From Colias croceus (lineage: Eukaryota; Arthropoda; Insecta; Lepidoptera; Pieridae): 64,000 nucleotides of DNA. The notes beneath the pieces are model-generated. The model did no database searches, was not told the origin of the DNA, and saw only the letters and a list, made by a program, of their open reading frames with translations. The translations under genes and the position numbers were made by a program. Position 1 is the stretch's first letter, and each line of letters opens with the position of its first letter. The stretch lies in contig NC_059558.1 in NCBI RefSeq assembly GCF_905220415.1, forward strand, positions 880,501 to 944,500, in the 5' to 3' direction. This document shows positions 44,405 to 53,877 of this stretch, piece after piece.

Positions 44405-47400
44405 TCAAGTTTCCAATGTAATGGAATCAAGCCAGAACCGCGTATTTTCCTGTGAGACTCTAGTAAATAACGTCGGACCTGGATGGTTGAGGCATGTGTC
44501 AGATATCCACCCAGAAGTGATGCCCCAGAGAGAGTCATCTGCTATTATTGGAGCTCCGACGTCTGGCTGTAAAATCCATACTAATATTATAAATGCAAAA
44601 GTAACTCTGTCTGTCTGTTTGTTATTCAATCACGCCTTAACTACAGAACCAATTTGCATGAAATTTGGTATAGAGATATTTTGATACCCGAGAAAAGACA
44701 TAGGATAGGTTTTATCCCCGAAATCGCGGGCGAAGCCGTGGGCGGAAAGCCAGTACATATTTAAAGTGAAGTCCCATGTACCCTAGTAGGGTATGGGGCA
44801 GATGCGTACACATCTATTTCACTGATCGATTTTTTTAGGGACAAGTAACTAGGTGAATCTTCTGTATCTTACCAGATCTTACCAGACCGATACATTTTTT
44901 TTTGTCTCCAGCGGGAATCGAACCCAGGACCAGAAATATTTAGGGTGAGAGTAAAATTTCAAGGTCGCGTCATGGCAATACCGTCACGTCATGGAGTAAG
45001 CAATGATTTTGGTATCTTTGAATCTAGACAAGAAGTTTCACTTCTGACACGTGTGCTCGGCGCACACGCTTTTTTATCTCTACTATTCACCAATCTATCT
45101 ACACTATTTATCGAACACTTACGGATAAAGTAAGTGTGGATTTTGACATGGCATTTTTTATGTCTAGACGTGTTATCAGTTTATCAGAATAAAATAAAAA
45201 CAATTCGAAAAGTTTTGGTTTTCCGCTTTCCGTTTTTACTCCGCGTAAGTACCCGAAGTACCTACAACTTGCAAACAGAATATTTTCACTCCTTTTCATT
45301 CCAAGTCGTTAAATAAATTTTTTGACAAAATAAATGTTTGACGTTTGTAGGTACTTAGTTTAAAAAAACTAAAAGAACACACTTTAATAAGATGAAATTA
45401 TTATATCGTCACCGATGCTTGATAAGCGTAAAAAGTTTGAATTAAATCTGTCGACAACAAACATACCTATAACAGAAGCTAATAATCCATACTAATATTA
45501 TAAATGCGAAAGTAACTCTGTCTGTCTGTCTGTCTGTTACTCAATCACGCCTTAACTACTGAACCAATTTGCATGAAATTTGGTATGGAGATATTTTGAT
45601 ACCCGAGAAAGGACATAGGATAGGTTTTATCCCGGAAATCCCACGGGAACGGGAACTATGCGGGTTTTTCTTCGACTGCGCGGGCGAAGCTGCGGGTGGA
45701 AAGCTAGAATATCGTAATAAATTTAAATAGTACTCACAATACATAGGCTGTGATGTGTCACAATGGGTTCCAAACATGACGTCGAATGTTCGAGACTCTT
45801 GTTCGAATTTGAGAGCATTCTGTGGCATTTCTTCCAAGGTATCAACTTTTGCGTGGACACTCGCATACTGTTGTGTTTTAATCTTTCTTTCGCTGATGCT
45901 GGCAGAACTTGGTTGTTGACCTGGGGTGTTAAAGTCTTTAGGAGTTAGCCATACCTTACGTGGACAGGATTTTTGTTTGGAAAAATGTGTTGTACAAATG
46001 AAGTAAAAGCTTATTAGGTCACGTAAAAATGATATATATGTTTGCAAATAATAGTTAGATATTGGATCTAATTTAAAACAATAGTATAGAGGTTTTTGTC
46101 GCAACAACCTAAAGGAGTTCACTTTATCGGTGGAAATTGTTAAGTATAGTTACGGGGCTTACAACACCAAATTGAAGTTATTTGAGCAGTTTTCTAAGAA
46201 AAGATATTTATTCTAGCCCATCAAAAAAATATATGTCATTCATCATATTTCGAAGAATGTGGACGGGCTCGATACATAATTGGACGAAATCGGCTCGATA
46301 GAAAATAATTGCAAAGATTGGTCTTAAAATCGTTAAGATTGGTCTTAAAATCATGATTAAACGATTCTATGCTCTATTCTATTAAAATATACATTATATT
46401 TTACTCACAATAAGCCTTGGCCAATACGTCGTGTAGAACTTTCCAGAAGCAATTTCTACCGCTGATGATATAGCTATAGGTTTAATGTGTTCAGTGAAAG
46501 CCACGGGCTGTGCTAGTCGTACTAAAGCGATGTCATATTGTGGTTCCTTATACGTGTACATAGGATGAACTTCGACACCTTTTAGGGCTACTAGAATGCC
46601 TCCTTTCTTGCAATTCACTGAGCCGAGACGAGCTCGAAATAGTTTGATGGATTCACGAACGCTAGAACAAGGAACATAATCTATAGATACTAATATTATG
46701 AAGCTGAAGAGTTTGTTTGTTAACGCGCTAATATCAGGAACTACTGGTCCGATTTGAAAAATACTTTATATACCTATTATGTGAAAAATTTTATATGATT
46801 AAAAATTCTTTAAAATGTGTTAGAGAGATCATATATCGTGGAAGGCTATATATATCATCACGCTAAGACCAAGAGGAGCGGAGCACTGCGGGTAAAACCG
46901 CGGGGCACAGCTAGCATGTACTATTTGGGTAATTAAAGCTGATAAAGCCTCGCTATCTAAATAGGAAGTTAATGCTTTGTATTTAACAAGCTTATATTAG
47001 CTTCACGTATGTTTATATAACCGACTCATTTTGACATTTTTTAAACAAACTTTATATAGTTACTAGTGGTCCGCCCCGGCTTCACCCGTGGTACATATTT
47101 CGCAATAAAAGGTAGCCTATGTTCTTTCTCAGGGTCTAAGGATTGTCTGTGCCAAATTTTATCAAAATCGGTCCAGTAGTTTATGCGTGAAAACCATACA
47201 TACATAATTATAAACCTTTCCTCTTTATAATATTAGAATAGAATAGAATTAGGATCGCTGACAATACATTTTCATGTGTTTTTCTTATTTATAATAAGTA
47301 GTTAGTTAATTTCTTGTACTGTGTGTTATGTAATCAGCAATTGAAATTTCGTATCTTTACGAGCAAGGATCGTTGATAATTCTTTAAATATTCTTCAGTT

Positions 47401-49687
47401 ATCAATTCTCTTCACTACATAGTTGTATACGTAGTATATTATTATTAGTCTGTGCTACATAGTATAAAACAAAGTCGCTTTCTCTGTCCCTATGTCCCTT
47501 TGTATGCTTAAATCTTTAAAACTACGCAACAATGAAGCGGTTTTTAATAGATAGAGTGATTCAAGAGGAAGGTTTTAGTATATGATTTATTAGGTTTTAG
47601 ACAAAGCGGGCAAAGCCCTCTAAGCTATCACATAATAAGTATCACATTTTTGTGAAACTTCTTTATCGGGGTTGGAAAAAAATTTAGTGTAACATTTTTT
47701 CGTTACGCGTGACATTTTTCCGTTACGCGCTATGTTTTTCTTATCCCTACCACGCGTGATTCGTCGTATTTCTGTAAAGTTGCATATAGTAAATTATTTT
47801 GAAAAATAAGGTCATAAAGAAGTTTCACTTCTTACGTGTGTACACTAGTACACGCACATTTTTTTTTATTCGTGTGATTACTATGTACTATATAATTTGG
47901 ATTAGGTACCATAATTTTGATTTCTGAATATATTATAAAAGCTAGACCACCTCCTTGGTACAGTAGTAGATGCGTGAGCGTAGCACAGACGGGTCCTGAG
48001 TTCGATTCCCGGTGGAGACGAAGGAAAAGAATGTCTCGGTCTGGTAGGACACAGAAGGCTTTTTTTTTTTTTTTTGTATGGTGTTTCTCAATGTTAGCCA
48101 GAAGGGCTACTACATTTTAACGCGGACGCGGGGGTGAACTGGAGGTTCACCCTGGTAGCGACATGCACAAGGGCGTCCCCCCTTGACGGGGACCACGAAC
48201 CTCGGCTTGAGCTGTCGCTTGAGTGGAGGAGGCCAGAAGGGCCCTAATCGGACGGGACACAGAAGGCTGATCACCTACTTGTCCCTAATACGCCGGCCAC
48301 AGACTCGACGAGTGGTATGGGAAGTAACGAGGAAAGTAGGCAGAGACATAGTGTGGCCAAGTTACTCGTCATGCCACTCGTCGTGCTCATCGTCCTGCTT
48401 ACTACTCCCTATTTTGCCTACAAGTGAGAAGCGTATAGAATATTAATCTAGAATATTAATCGCGCGAGTAGAGCATTGTGTGGACAGAGAGGGCAATGTC
48501 ATGTCGCGGCGAATAACGGCAGCGCGATGAGCAGAGCGATGAGCAACGCGAGGAGTAGCGCGAGGAGCATAGTGTGACAGGGGCACAAAGAAAATCGAAC
48601 CGAAACAGATGTATAATGCGCCTTACCCCACTAGGGGACATGGGACTCCAATTTTTAGACTTACTTATAAAAATCTCCAGCAGCTGTGAGTATCCACTTG
48701 GAGTCAATCAGAGCACCAGACGCGTAGTGTGACTGTTTCTTCTGAATTGAGACGGAGAATGGATAACTGGAGCTCCTTATGTTTTGGCTGTTCATGACCT
48801 TTGGTGGATTTGTAACTGCAGAATGGGATATAAATCAAATTCAAACATTTATTTATTCAATTAGACTTCTAAAAGCCCTTTTAAATCGTCATAACATTTT
48901 TTAACATTTACCACCGATTCGGAAAGCAGTATGTATGGAGAAGAACCGACAAGAAACTCCATAGTTAACTCAAAATATCTAGGGATGTAAATCACATTTT
49001 TCATCGTCTGACCAGACTTATTTCTATGGATAATTTTTCGTTTATTGTGGATATTGCTGTATTAATAAATTTATATAAATAAATTTTCAAAAAATAAGTA
49101 TATTGATTAAAAATTAATGAGCAGAGGTATAAACAATGTATAAACGTGAATTAACATTAGGATAAGTATCAACCTTTGATCGTCATTTCAATTAATATGC
49201 TCATACATTAATCATTAATGTATATCTAAATATATGGCTAGTTTAATAGAAGAATAATTCAAATGACTGCTTCCTTGATAGTGGTAGACGCATGAGCGTA
49301 AATCCGAGGGGCCCTGGGTTCGATTCCCGGTGGAGACGAAGAAAAAAAAAATGTCTCGGTCTGGTAGGTCACAGAAGGCTGATCAGTGATCACCTACTTG
49401 TCCCTAAATAAATCGGTCAGTGTAACATGTTAATACATCTGCCCTTTACCCCACTAGGGGACATGGGCTTAATTTAATAAGGACTTACCACTATTCCTCT
49501 TTTCGCTAGTTACTATCTCCTTAGTTAAAACTCTCTTTGGTTTTTCCCAAACACTACTATTGTAAACTTCATTACTTTCAGAATCTACTGATGCGCTTGT
49601 ATTATCATTACTTTCTTCATCATAATCTTCACAATTTATTTGATAAACAATTATAAAAATAACAAAAGTTACTCTTAAATAATTCAT
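44405..49687 (-). CDS. Secreted serine protease homologue, catalytically dead
   Basis: Five exons: 49687-49489, 48815-48665, 46661-46409, 45954-45738 and 44562-44405, joining in phase to 325 residues. Residues 1-19 (MNYLRVTFVIFIIVYQINC) look like a signal peptide. An acidic linker follows, then a chymotrypsin-fold (S1) domain. The catalytic His region reads WILTAAGDFY, so TAAHC has become TAAGD (residue 113). The Asp is kept in QYDIALVRL (Asp160). The GDSGGP region reads YVGAP, so Ser is replaced by Val (about residue 275). No R-IVGG activation site is seen. It is therefore a non-enzymatic homologue, possibly a regulator or binding protein; the partner is unknown. The exon 4-5 join is the least certain, as a Helitron abuts the acceptor. 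The start could be an in-frame Met 9 codons upstream. Confidence 0.8.
44575..44753 (+). mobile_element. Helitron-like element at the last splice acceptor
   Basis: TCCATACTAATATTATAAAT start at 44575 and hairpin GCGGGCGAAGCCGTGGGC with CCAG (mutated CTAG) end. On the gene strand it lies immediately upstream of TTTTACAGCCAG, where exon 5 of the protease homologue begins. Confidence 0.78.
44772..44935 (-). mobile_element. tRNA-derived SINE
   Basis: Reverse copy with GGGTTCGATTCCCGC, GGAGACAAA and GGTAAGATACAGAAG; tail near 44772 resembles CCCCACTAGGG. In intron 4 of the protease homologue. Confidence 0.7.
44941..45075 (+). repeat. AAGGTCGCG-family repeat
   Basis: Good copy with TTTCAAGGTCGCGTCATGG, ATACCGTCACGTCATGGAG and AAGTTTCACTTCTGACACG. 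In intron 4 of the protease homologue. Confidence 0.65.
45486..45707 (+). mobile_element. Helitron-like element
   Basis: TCCATACTAATATTATAAAT start, GTCTG microsatellite and hairpin with CTAG (45704-45707). It ends 31 bp from the exon 4 donor of the protease homologue. Confidence 0.82.
46680..46914 (+). mobile_element. Helitron-like element
   Basis: TCTATAGATACTAATATTAT start and GGCACAGCTAG end. It begins about 17 bp upstream of the exon 3 acceptor of the protease homologue. Confidence 0.68.
47063..47242 (-). mobile_element. Helitron-like element
   Basis: CTAG 47063-47066 with CCGCCCCGGCTTCACCCG; the far end reads TCTATTCTAATATTATAAAG on the minus strand. Confidence 0.68.
47449..47628 (+). 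mobile_element. Helitron-like element (TCTAAAACC family)
   Basis: TCTGTGCTACATAGTATAAA start, CTTTCTCTGTCCCTATGTCC body and ACAAAGCGGGCAAAGCCC decayed hairpin. Relatives are 59572-59751 and 63840-64000. Confidence 0.6.
48061..48254 (-). mobile_element. 194-bp retroposon with 14-bp target duplication
   Basis: Flanked by GGACACAGAAGGCT at 48047-48060 and 48255-48268. Starts with a T run on the plus strand, so it is poly(A)-tailed on the minus strand. Part of it recurs at 41346-41440. It landed inside the SINE. Confidence 0.75.
48291..48591. mobile_element. About 300-bp insert in the SINE
   Basis: Separates SINE parts that are contiguous in 49270-49469. It has an unusual composition (repeated GCGCGATGAGCAGAGCGATG-like and CTCGTCATGCCACTCGTCG stretches). 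Terminal repeats are not clear; class unknown. Confidence 0.45.
48831..48975. repeat. Interspersed repeat (CCACCGATTC family), partial
   Basis: ATTTACCACCGATTCGGAAA and GACAAGAAACTCCATAGTT; partial copy just upstream of exon 2 of the protease homologue. Confidence 0.55.
49270..49469 (+). mobile_element. tRNA-derived SINE, near-complete copy
   Basis: A-box-like TGGTAGACGCATGAGCG, B box GGGTTCGATTCC (49317-49328), CTCGGTCTGGTAGGTCACAG body and CCCCACTAGGGGACATGGG tail. It ends about 20 bp from the exon 1 donor of the protease homologue. Confidence 0.8.
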
Positions 49688-50416
49688 TTTTACCCAATCT
49701 ACTATATTATTAACGATTAAATCACAATAAAACTGTAGAAATGTAAAAAATATTGAAGTGCACTTTCGAGTCAAATCATTTTCGTTCTAATAATTCAAAG
49801 TTGATGTACAGGTGTTAAATAGAAATTAAAATAAGAGAAAAGATCGTTTAATCGTCTAATTAAAAAACAAAGGAATGAGTGCATTGTATTTGTAGAAATA
49901 AAAGAAATAGAGAAGCATTGTTCACATTATTTTTAATGATATGTTCACACCTGATGGTTGATTTGTTCTTTCGTTGATTTTTTTTTGCAGTTTTGAAGGA
50001 GTGTTGTCTGCTTTTCTTTTTGTTATTGTTATAGGTGGTTTCTTTGTGAAGAGTTCCAGCTTTTCGAGAAAATATACTGTAAGATTCGTATTTGGAGTTT
50101 TGTAAATTGCAATGAAGCAGTATGCATTATTTTATATTCTCGCAATGTACAGTAAAAGCTTCACATACTTAAGGTTCGAAAAATTACATTTCTCGATGGA
50201 ACTTTCTGTTTAGTGGTTTGAAAAACTACAAAAAGCTACGACCGGTTTCGATACATCATCGTCAGGTATTATGATTTATAATTTGTATAAACCGGTCGTA
50301 GTTTTTTGTTATAAATTCGAAATAAAGGTGGACCTAATACTGGATTGTGTGTTTTTTTTTATTTTAACTATAAAATGCGGTTCCATCAAGAGGTAACAAT
50401 ACAAAATTATAAGTTA
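49688..50416. other. Intergenic 5' of the protease homologue
   Basis: AT-rich. Nothing coding. It contains the inverted repeat at 50221-50310. Confidence 0.4.
50221..50310. repeat. Inverted repeat with Penelope/hammerhead-like core
   Basis: GCTACGACCGGTTTCGATAC is followed about 30 bp later by ACCGGTCGTAG. The reverse strand reads CTGACGATGATG...CGAAACCGGTCGTAG, resembling the terminal regions of Penelope-like elements that can carry hammerhead motifs. No coding remnant is attached. Confidence 0.4.
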
Positions 50417-50613
50417 CTAGCTGTACCGCGCGGTTTCACCCGTGTGGCTTAGCGTGATAATATAATCTATATTACTCGTGGATACCTAATGTAGCTTTCG
50501 AATGGTGAAAGAATTTTTAAAATTGGTCCAGTAGTTTATGAGCCTATTCATTACAATCAAACAAATAAACAAACAAACAAACAAAGTTTTCCTCTTTATA
50601 ATATTAGTGTAGA
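50417..50613 (-). mobile_element. Helitron-like element
   Basis: CTAG 50417-50420; the far end reads TCTACACTAATATTATAAAG on the minus strand. Its body matches 56582-56801 (GTAGCTTTCGAATGGTGAAA). Confidence 0.7.
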
Positions 50614-50759
50614 CTGTAGATGGCTGAAAGTTAGTAGGTATGTTAAATGTGGTATGTAGCCGACTTCTTTAGATTTAAATTCGTAACTCCAAGTACATTA
50701 GTAAGCATCAAGTATTGGTGACAATACAATTTTTCCTTGAGTTTCTCTTACGTATCTTT

Positions 50760-51627
50760 CATGGGCGTAGCCACGGTGGGGCAGGGTGGGGCGCTTGCCC
50801 CACCCAGGCTTTGACCTGGAAGGTACCTAACCAAATCTAAAAATTGAATTATCCAGGTACTAACTACTAGGCTTAATATCCGTAAGAAAATTCACACTCG
50901 ATTCTCGAAAGTCGACAGTCGACACAGAAAATGAGACCAAAACATTAGTATTATTTACCTCTACAATGACTGATTAACAAATAATTGTCATACGCCCAGC
51001 GACCAAACGGCTGAAGATAGGGACACATTTTGGATCTATTTCGTGATGTGGTAGGTGAACAATAAGGTGTTTTGAATAAGAATAATTCAAATAACGAATT
51101 ACACACGAAAAAAGAAAATAGCTGAGGCTTGTATGTTACATAAACTGTAAGAAAAATGAGTGTAGTACAGTTAGTTACAAAACTCAAAAAAATATGGGCC
51201 TTAGAAAAAAAAAACTTTCAGAAAATATTACTTACACAGAATAAAGTGAGTGTTATAAATAAGTTTTCAAGGTAAAGAAGATGCCATCGCAAATGCCTTC
51301 GCCAATGCCTTCGCAAATGCCTTCGCAAATGTCCTCGCAAATGCCTTCGCAAATGCCTTCGCAAATGCCTTCGCAAATGCCTTCGCAAATGCCTTCGCAA
51401 ATGCCTTCGCAAATGCCTTCGCAAATGCCTTCGCAAATGCCTTCGCAAATGCCTTCGCAAATGCCTTCGCAAATGCCTTCGCAAATGCCGGCGGCGCAGC
51501 CGCCGGCCGTGCCACCAGCATTTGAGGTTCGAAGACCTGGATATTACTTTGGGTACATACAGTTGCTAGTTACATATTATTTTTTTATTGTTGCCCCACC
51601 TTGAGCCCATGGCTAGCTACGCCCATG
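50760..51627. mobile_element. 868-bp TIR element with 8-bp target duplication
   Basis: Flanked by GTATCTTT at 50752-50759 and 51628-51635. Terminal inverted repeats CATGGGCGTAGC and GCTACGCCCATG, with a second GGGGC-rich pair inside (GGTGGGGCAGGGTGGGGC; GCCCCACC). An 8-bp duplication fits hAT-type or related superfamilies. It contains the 12-bp minisatellite. No transposase. Confidence 0.75.
51281..51488. repeat. 12-bp minisatellite (GCAAATGCCTTC)n
   Basis: About 17 nearly identical units. Because the unit is a multiple of three, open frames cross it in several frames (for example MPSQ repeats on plus). No start context or splice structure supports a protein. Confidence 0.85.
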
Positions 51628-51635
51628 GTATCTTT

Positions 51636-52909
51636 ATAGCCATGCTATCTTTTAAATTCAAGATTATTTGCCCAGTTTTTGCAAATCATGCATTTTTTTA
51701 AAAAGCAAGGATAGCAACACTTTCAGACACAGTCAAGTGGACTTTTATCGTATTCACATAAACCCACGATTAAGTTGATAATCTGAAGTAGACGATTTTA
51801 TCTTAAAACGTAACGTATCGTATCGTCTATATTATTATATGTAATATTTAATGTAATAGGTTTTCTTATCAAGGATTAGGTATGTCTATCTGTTATAGAC
51901 CAGTGCTGATAATTTTTGAAACATCTTAGTTTGAAACATAAAAAAAAATCGCAGAAGGATGAAACCCGATTACGGTCGATCCGAGTTCGGGAAGTTAGGA
52001 GCTTTTAAGGGTAAAAAATGGTTCATCTAGATTTGAACATAATACGATTACCTATTATCACGTAGTTTCCTATCACGATGAATTATAAATTCTTAAACCT
52101 ATTTGAGTATTAAATTTACTAATTTAAAAACCAAAAACTACATAATTTGTGCAAAAACATATGTAGGTACGTTTTTCGTAACAAGAAGTTTTTCAAGTTA
52201 TAAAACTCGTGACGTCAGATACGGTCAATAGGAAATTACCGTAAATATCTTTGATTAAACATAACTTGCCTAAATCAAATATATATATTTGTTTAAATTA
52301 AAAATGTTAATATAAATAAAACAAATATTTCATCATAATATAAATGATAACAATGTTTGTTGGCAATAGAGTATGCAAAATATTGTTATACTGTGGCAAA
52401 TATTTGTAGTTTTACCAGTATTATATTATGTGTATTATTACAATGTATACTATCGAATATCTTGCATATAATTTGTGTTACGTAGTAATGATAATAAAAC
52501 AAGGTTATGGCTTTTTTTAAGCCACTTTAATGCGGATATCTACCTATTGGTTGGAATTCTTCCGCGACATGTATGCTTTGAACTTGAAAACAACGCAATT
52601 TTGATGATTTTTTTTAATAGACGGATAAGTTCAAGGGGAATGTGTTTTAGACAACGCAGCTCGCAGGCGAAACCACGAGGGGAATGCTAGATAAATATTA
52701 TTAAATAAGTTTATAACGCATTCAGAAGAAGAAGAACCTTAAGAAGCCTTTATTCCAAAGTATCGAGCTGATTGTATTGTACCTATAATTCCTTAAGAAA
52801 AAACGAAATAAATTCATAAGAAAAAGATTCAGTTCTACAAAAATGTATCCTGGTTTCAGGTAGGTACTAGGTAGGTACCTATATAACTATTCAATTTGAG
52901 TAATTGTTA
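51636..52909. other. Intergenic, nothing recognised
   Basis: AT-rich. A decayed Helitron-like end may be present near 52640-52690 (CAGGCGAAACCACGAGGGGA then CTAG). No gene. Confidence 0.35.
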
Positions 52910-53197
52910 TGCCTCCTCCACACTACTCGCGAAGTTGAACGAGGTTAGACGAATAGAATAATGTAGAGAGGCACTTCGGCTTACTTCGTCCAACTTTACC
53001 TCGCCTCGGCCGACTTCTGTTTGTTGTCGGTTTTTGCGCCCGAGTCAAAGGGCACGAAGTTACCTGAAGTTCGTTCTGAATATGAACGTATGCGTTCCTC
53101 GCGAAGTTGAACGAGTGTGTAGTGTAGCACCGCGGACTTCGCTCAACTTCGGCCGAGTACTTCGCCGAGGAAATTCGCGAGTAGTGTGGAGGAGGCA
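52910..53197. mobile_element. 288-bp PIF/Harbinger-type MITE
   Basis: Terminal inverted repeats TGCCTCCTCCACACTACTCG and its complement, flanked by TTA on both sides (52907-52909 and 53198-53200). It is GC-rich relative to its surroundings, with internal CGAAGTTGAACGAG repeats. Confidence 0.8.
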
Positions 53198-53877
53198 TTA
53201 TACTAAATTTTAATACTTCCAAGTTCAATGTGCAAGTAAAACGCGAAAGGATAAAAAAAGCTTTAGCAAAGATAAAATATAAAAAGTGACTTACTAGCTT
53301 AGATTACTAGGTACACATAGGTACGTAACTAGTACATACCTTAAATCGTAATTATTCGTAAGTTCGTAACTTACGAATCGTAAGTCGTAACTAATGGTTT
53401 TAAGTTTTAAGTCTGTACGTGCCAACTGCCAACCAAATTTCATAGGTATATCCTTAACTTAAACATTTATTCACAACCTTATGAATTAGAATTATTTCGC
53501 ATTCGTAACTTTTCAGTAAGAAATGTGTAACAAGTCAAAAAATATAAATAATCATCCACTTTCTACAATATTATTATTTCGCTAAATACGAATTTATTAT
53601 AGGCACAGCCAGTGCATTTTTAACCGACTTCAAAAAAGGAGGAGGTTCAGAATTCGGTTAGTATATTTTTTTCATCATAATATTTTAACATTTTCAAATC
53701 TAGCAATACAGTTGTGTCTTTTGTCACGTAAAAAATGACATTTGACAGAGACAAATGACAATGACAAACGGCAACTATTTATTGATAGGCGGCTTGCGAA
53801 GCGTTTAATAAACGAAAACATTTAATTTTCTAATGTTTTAATGAATAAAACTCAATTACCATAAATATCTTCCGAAA
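53198..53877. other. Intergenic 5' of GPAA1
   Basis: Contains a dispersed ACCGACTTCAAAAAAGGAGG repeat near 53625, which recurs at 61711 and 62965. The last 180 bp presumably hold the GPAA1 promoter; no TATA box stands out. Confidence 0.35.

Larger units (their letters stand above)
47950..48660 (+). mobile_element. tRNA-derived SINE interrupted by two insertions
   Basis: SINE head 47950-48060 (B box GAGTTCGATTCC at 47998-48009), middle 48269-48290 and tail 48592-48655 (CCCCACTAGGGGACATGGG). Inserts are 48061-48254 and about 48291-48591. The tail ends about 10 bp from the exon 2 donor of the protease homologue. Confidence 0.7.

Noticed and set aside
45556..46122. 188-codon minus ORF taken whole as protease coding sequence
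   Set aside because: Only 45954-45738 is in phase with the neighbouring exons; the rest runs through intron and a Helitron.
51281..51604. 107-codon ORF of MPSQ repeats
   Set aside because: It is a frame across a 12-bp minisatellite inside a transposon; other frames and the other strand are equally open.
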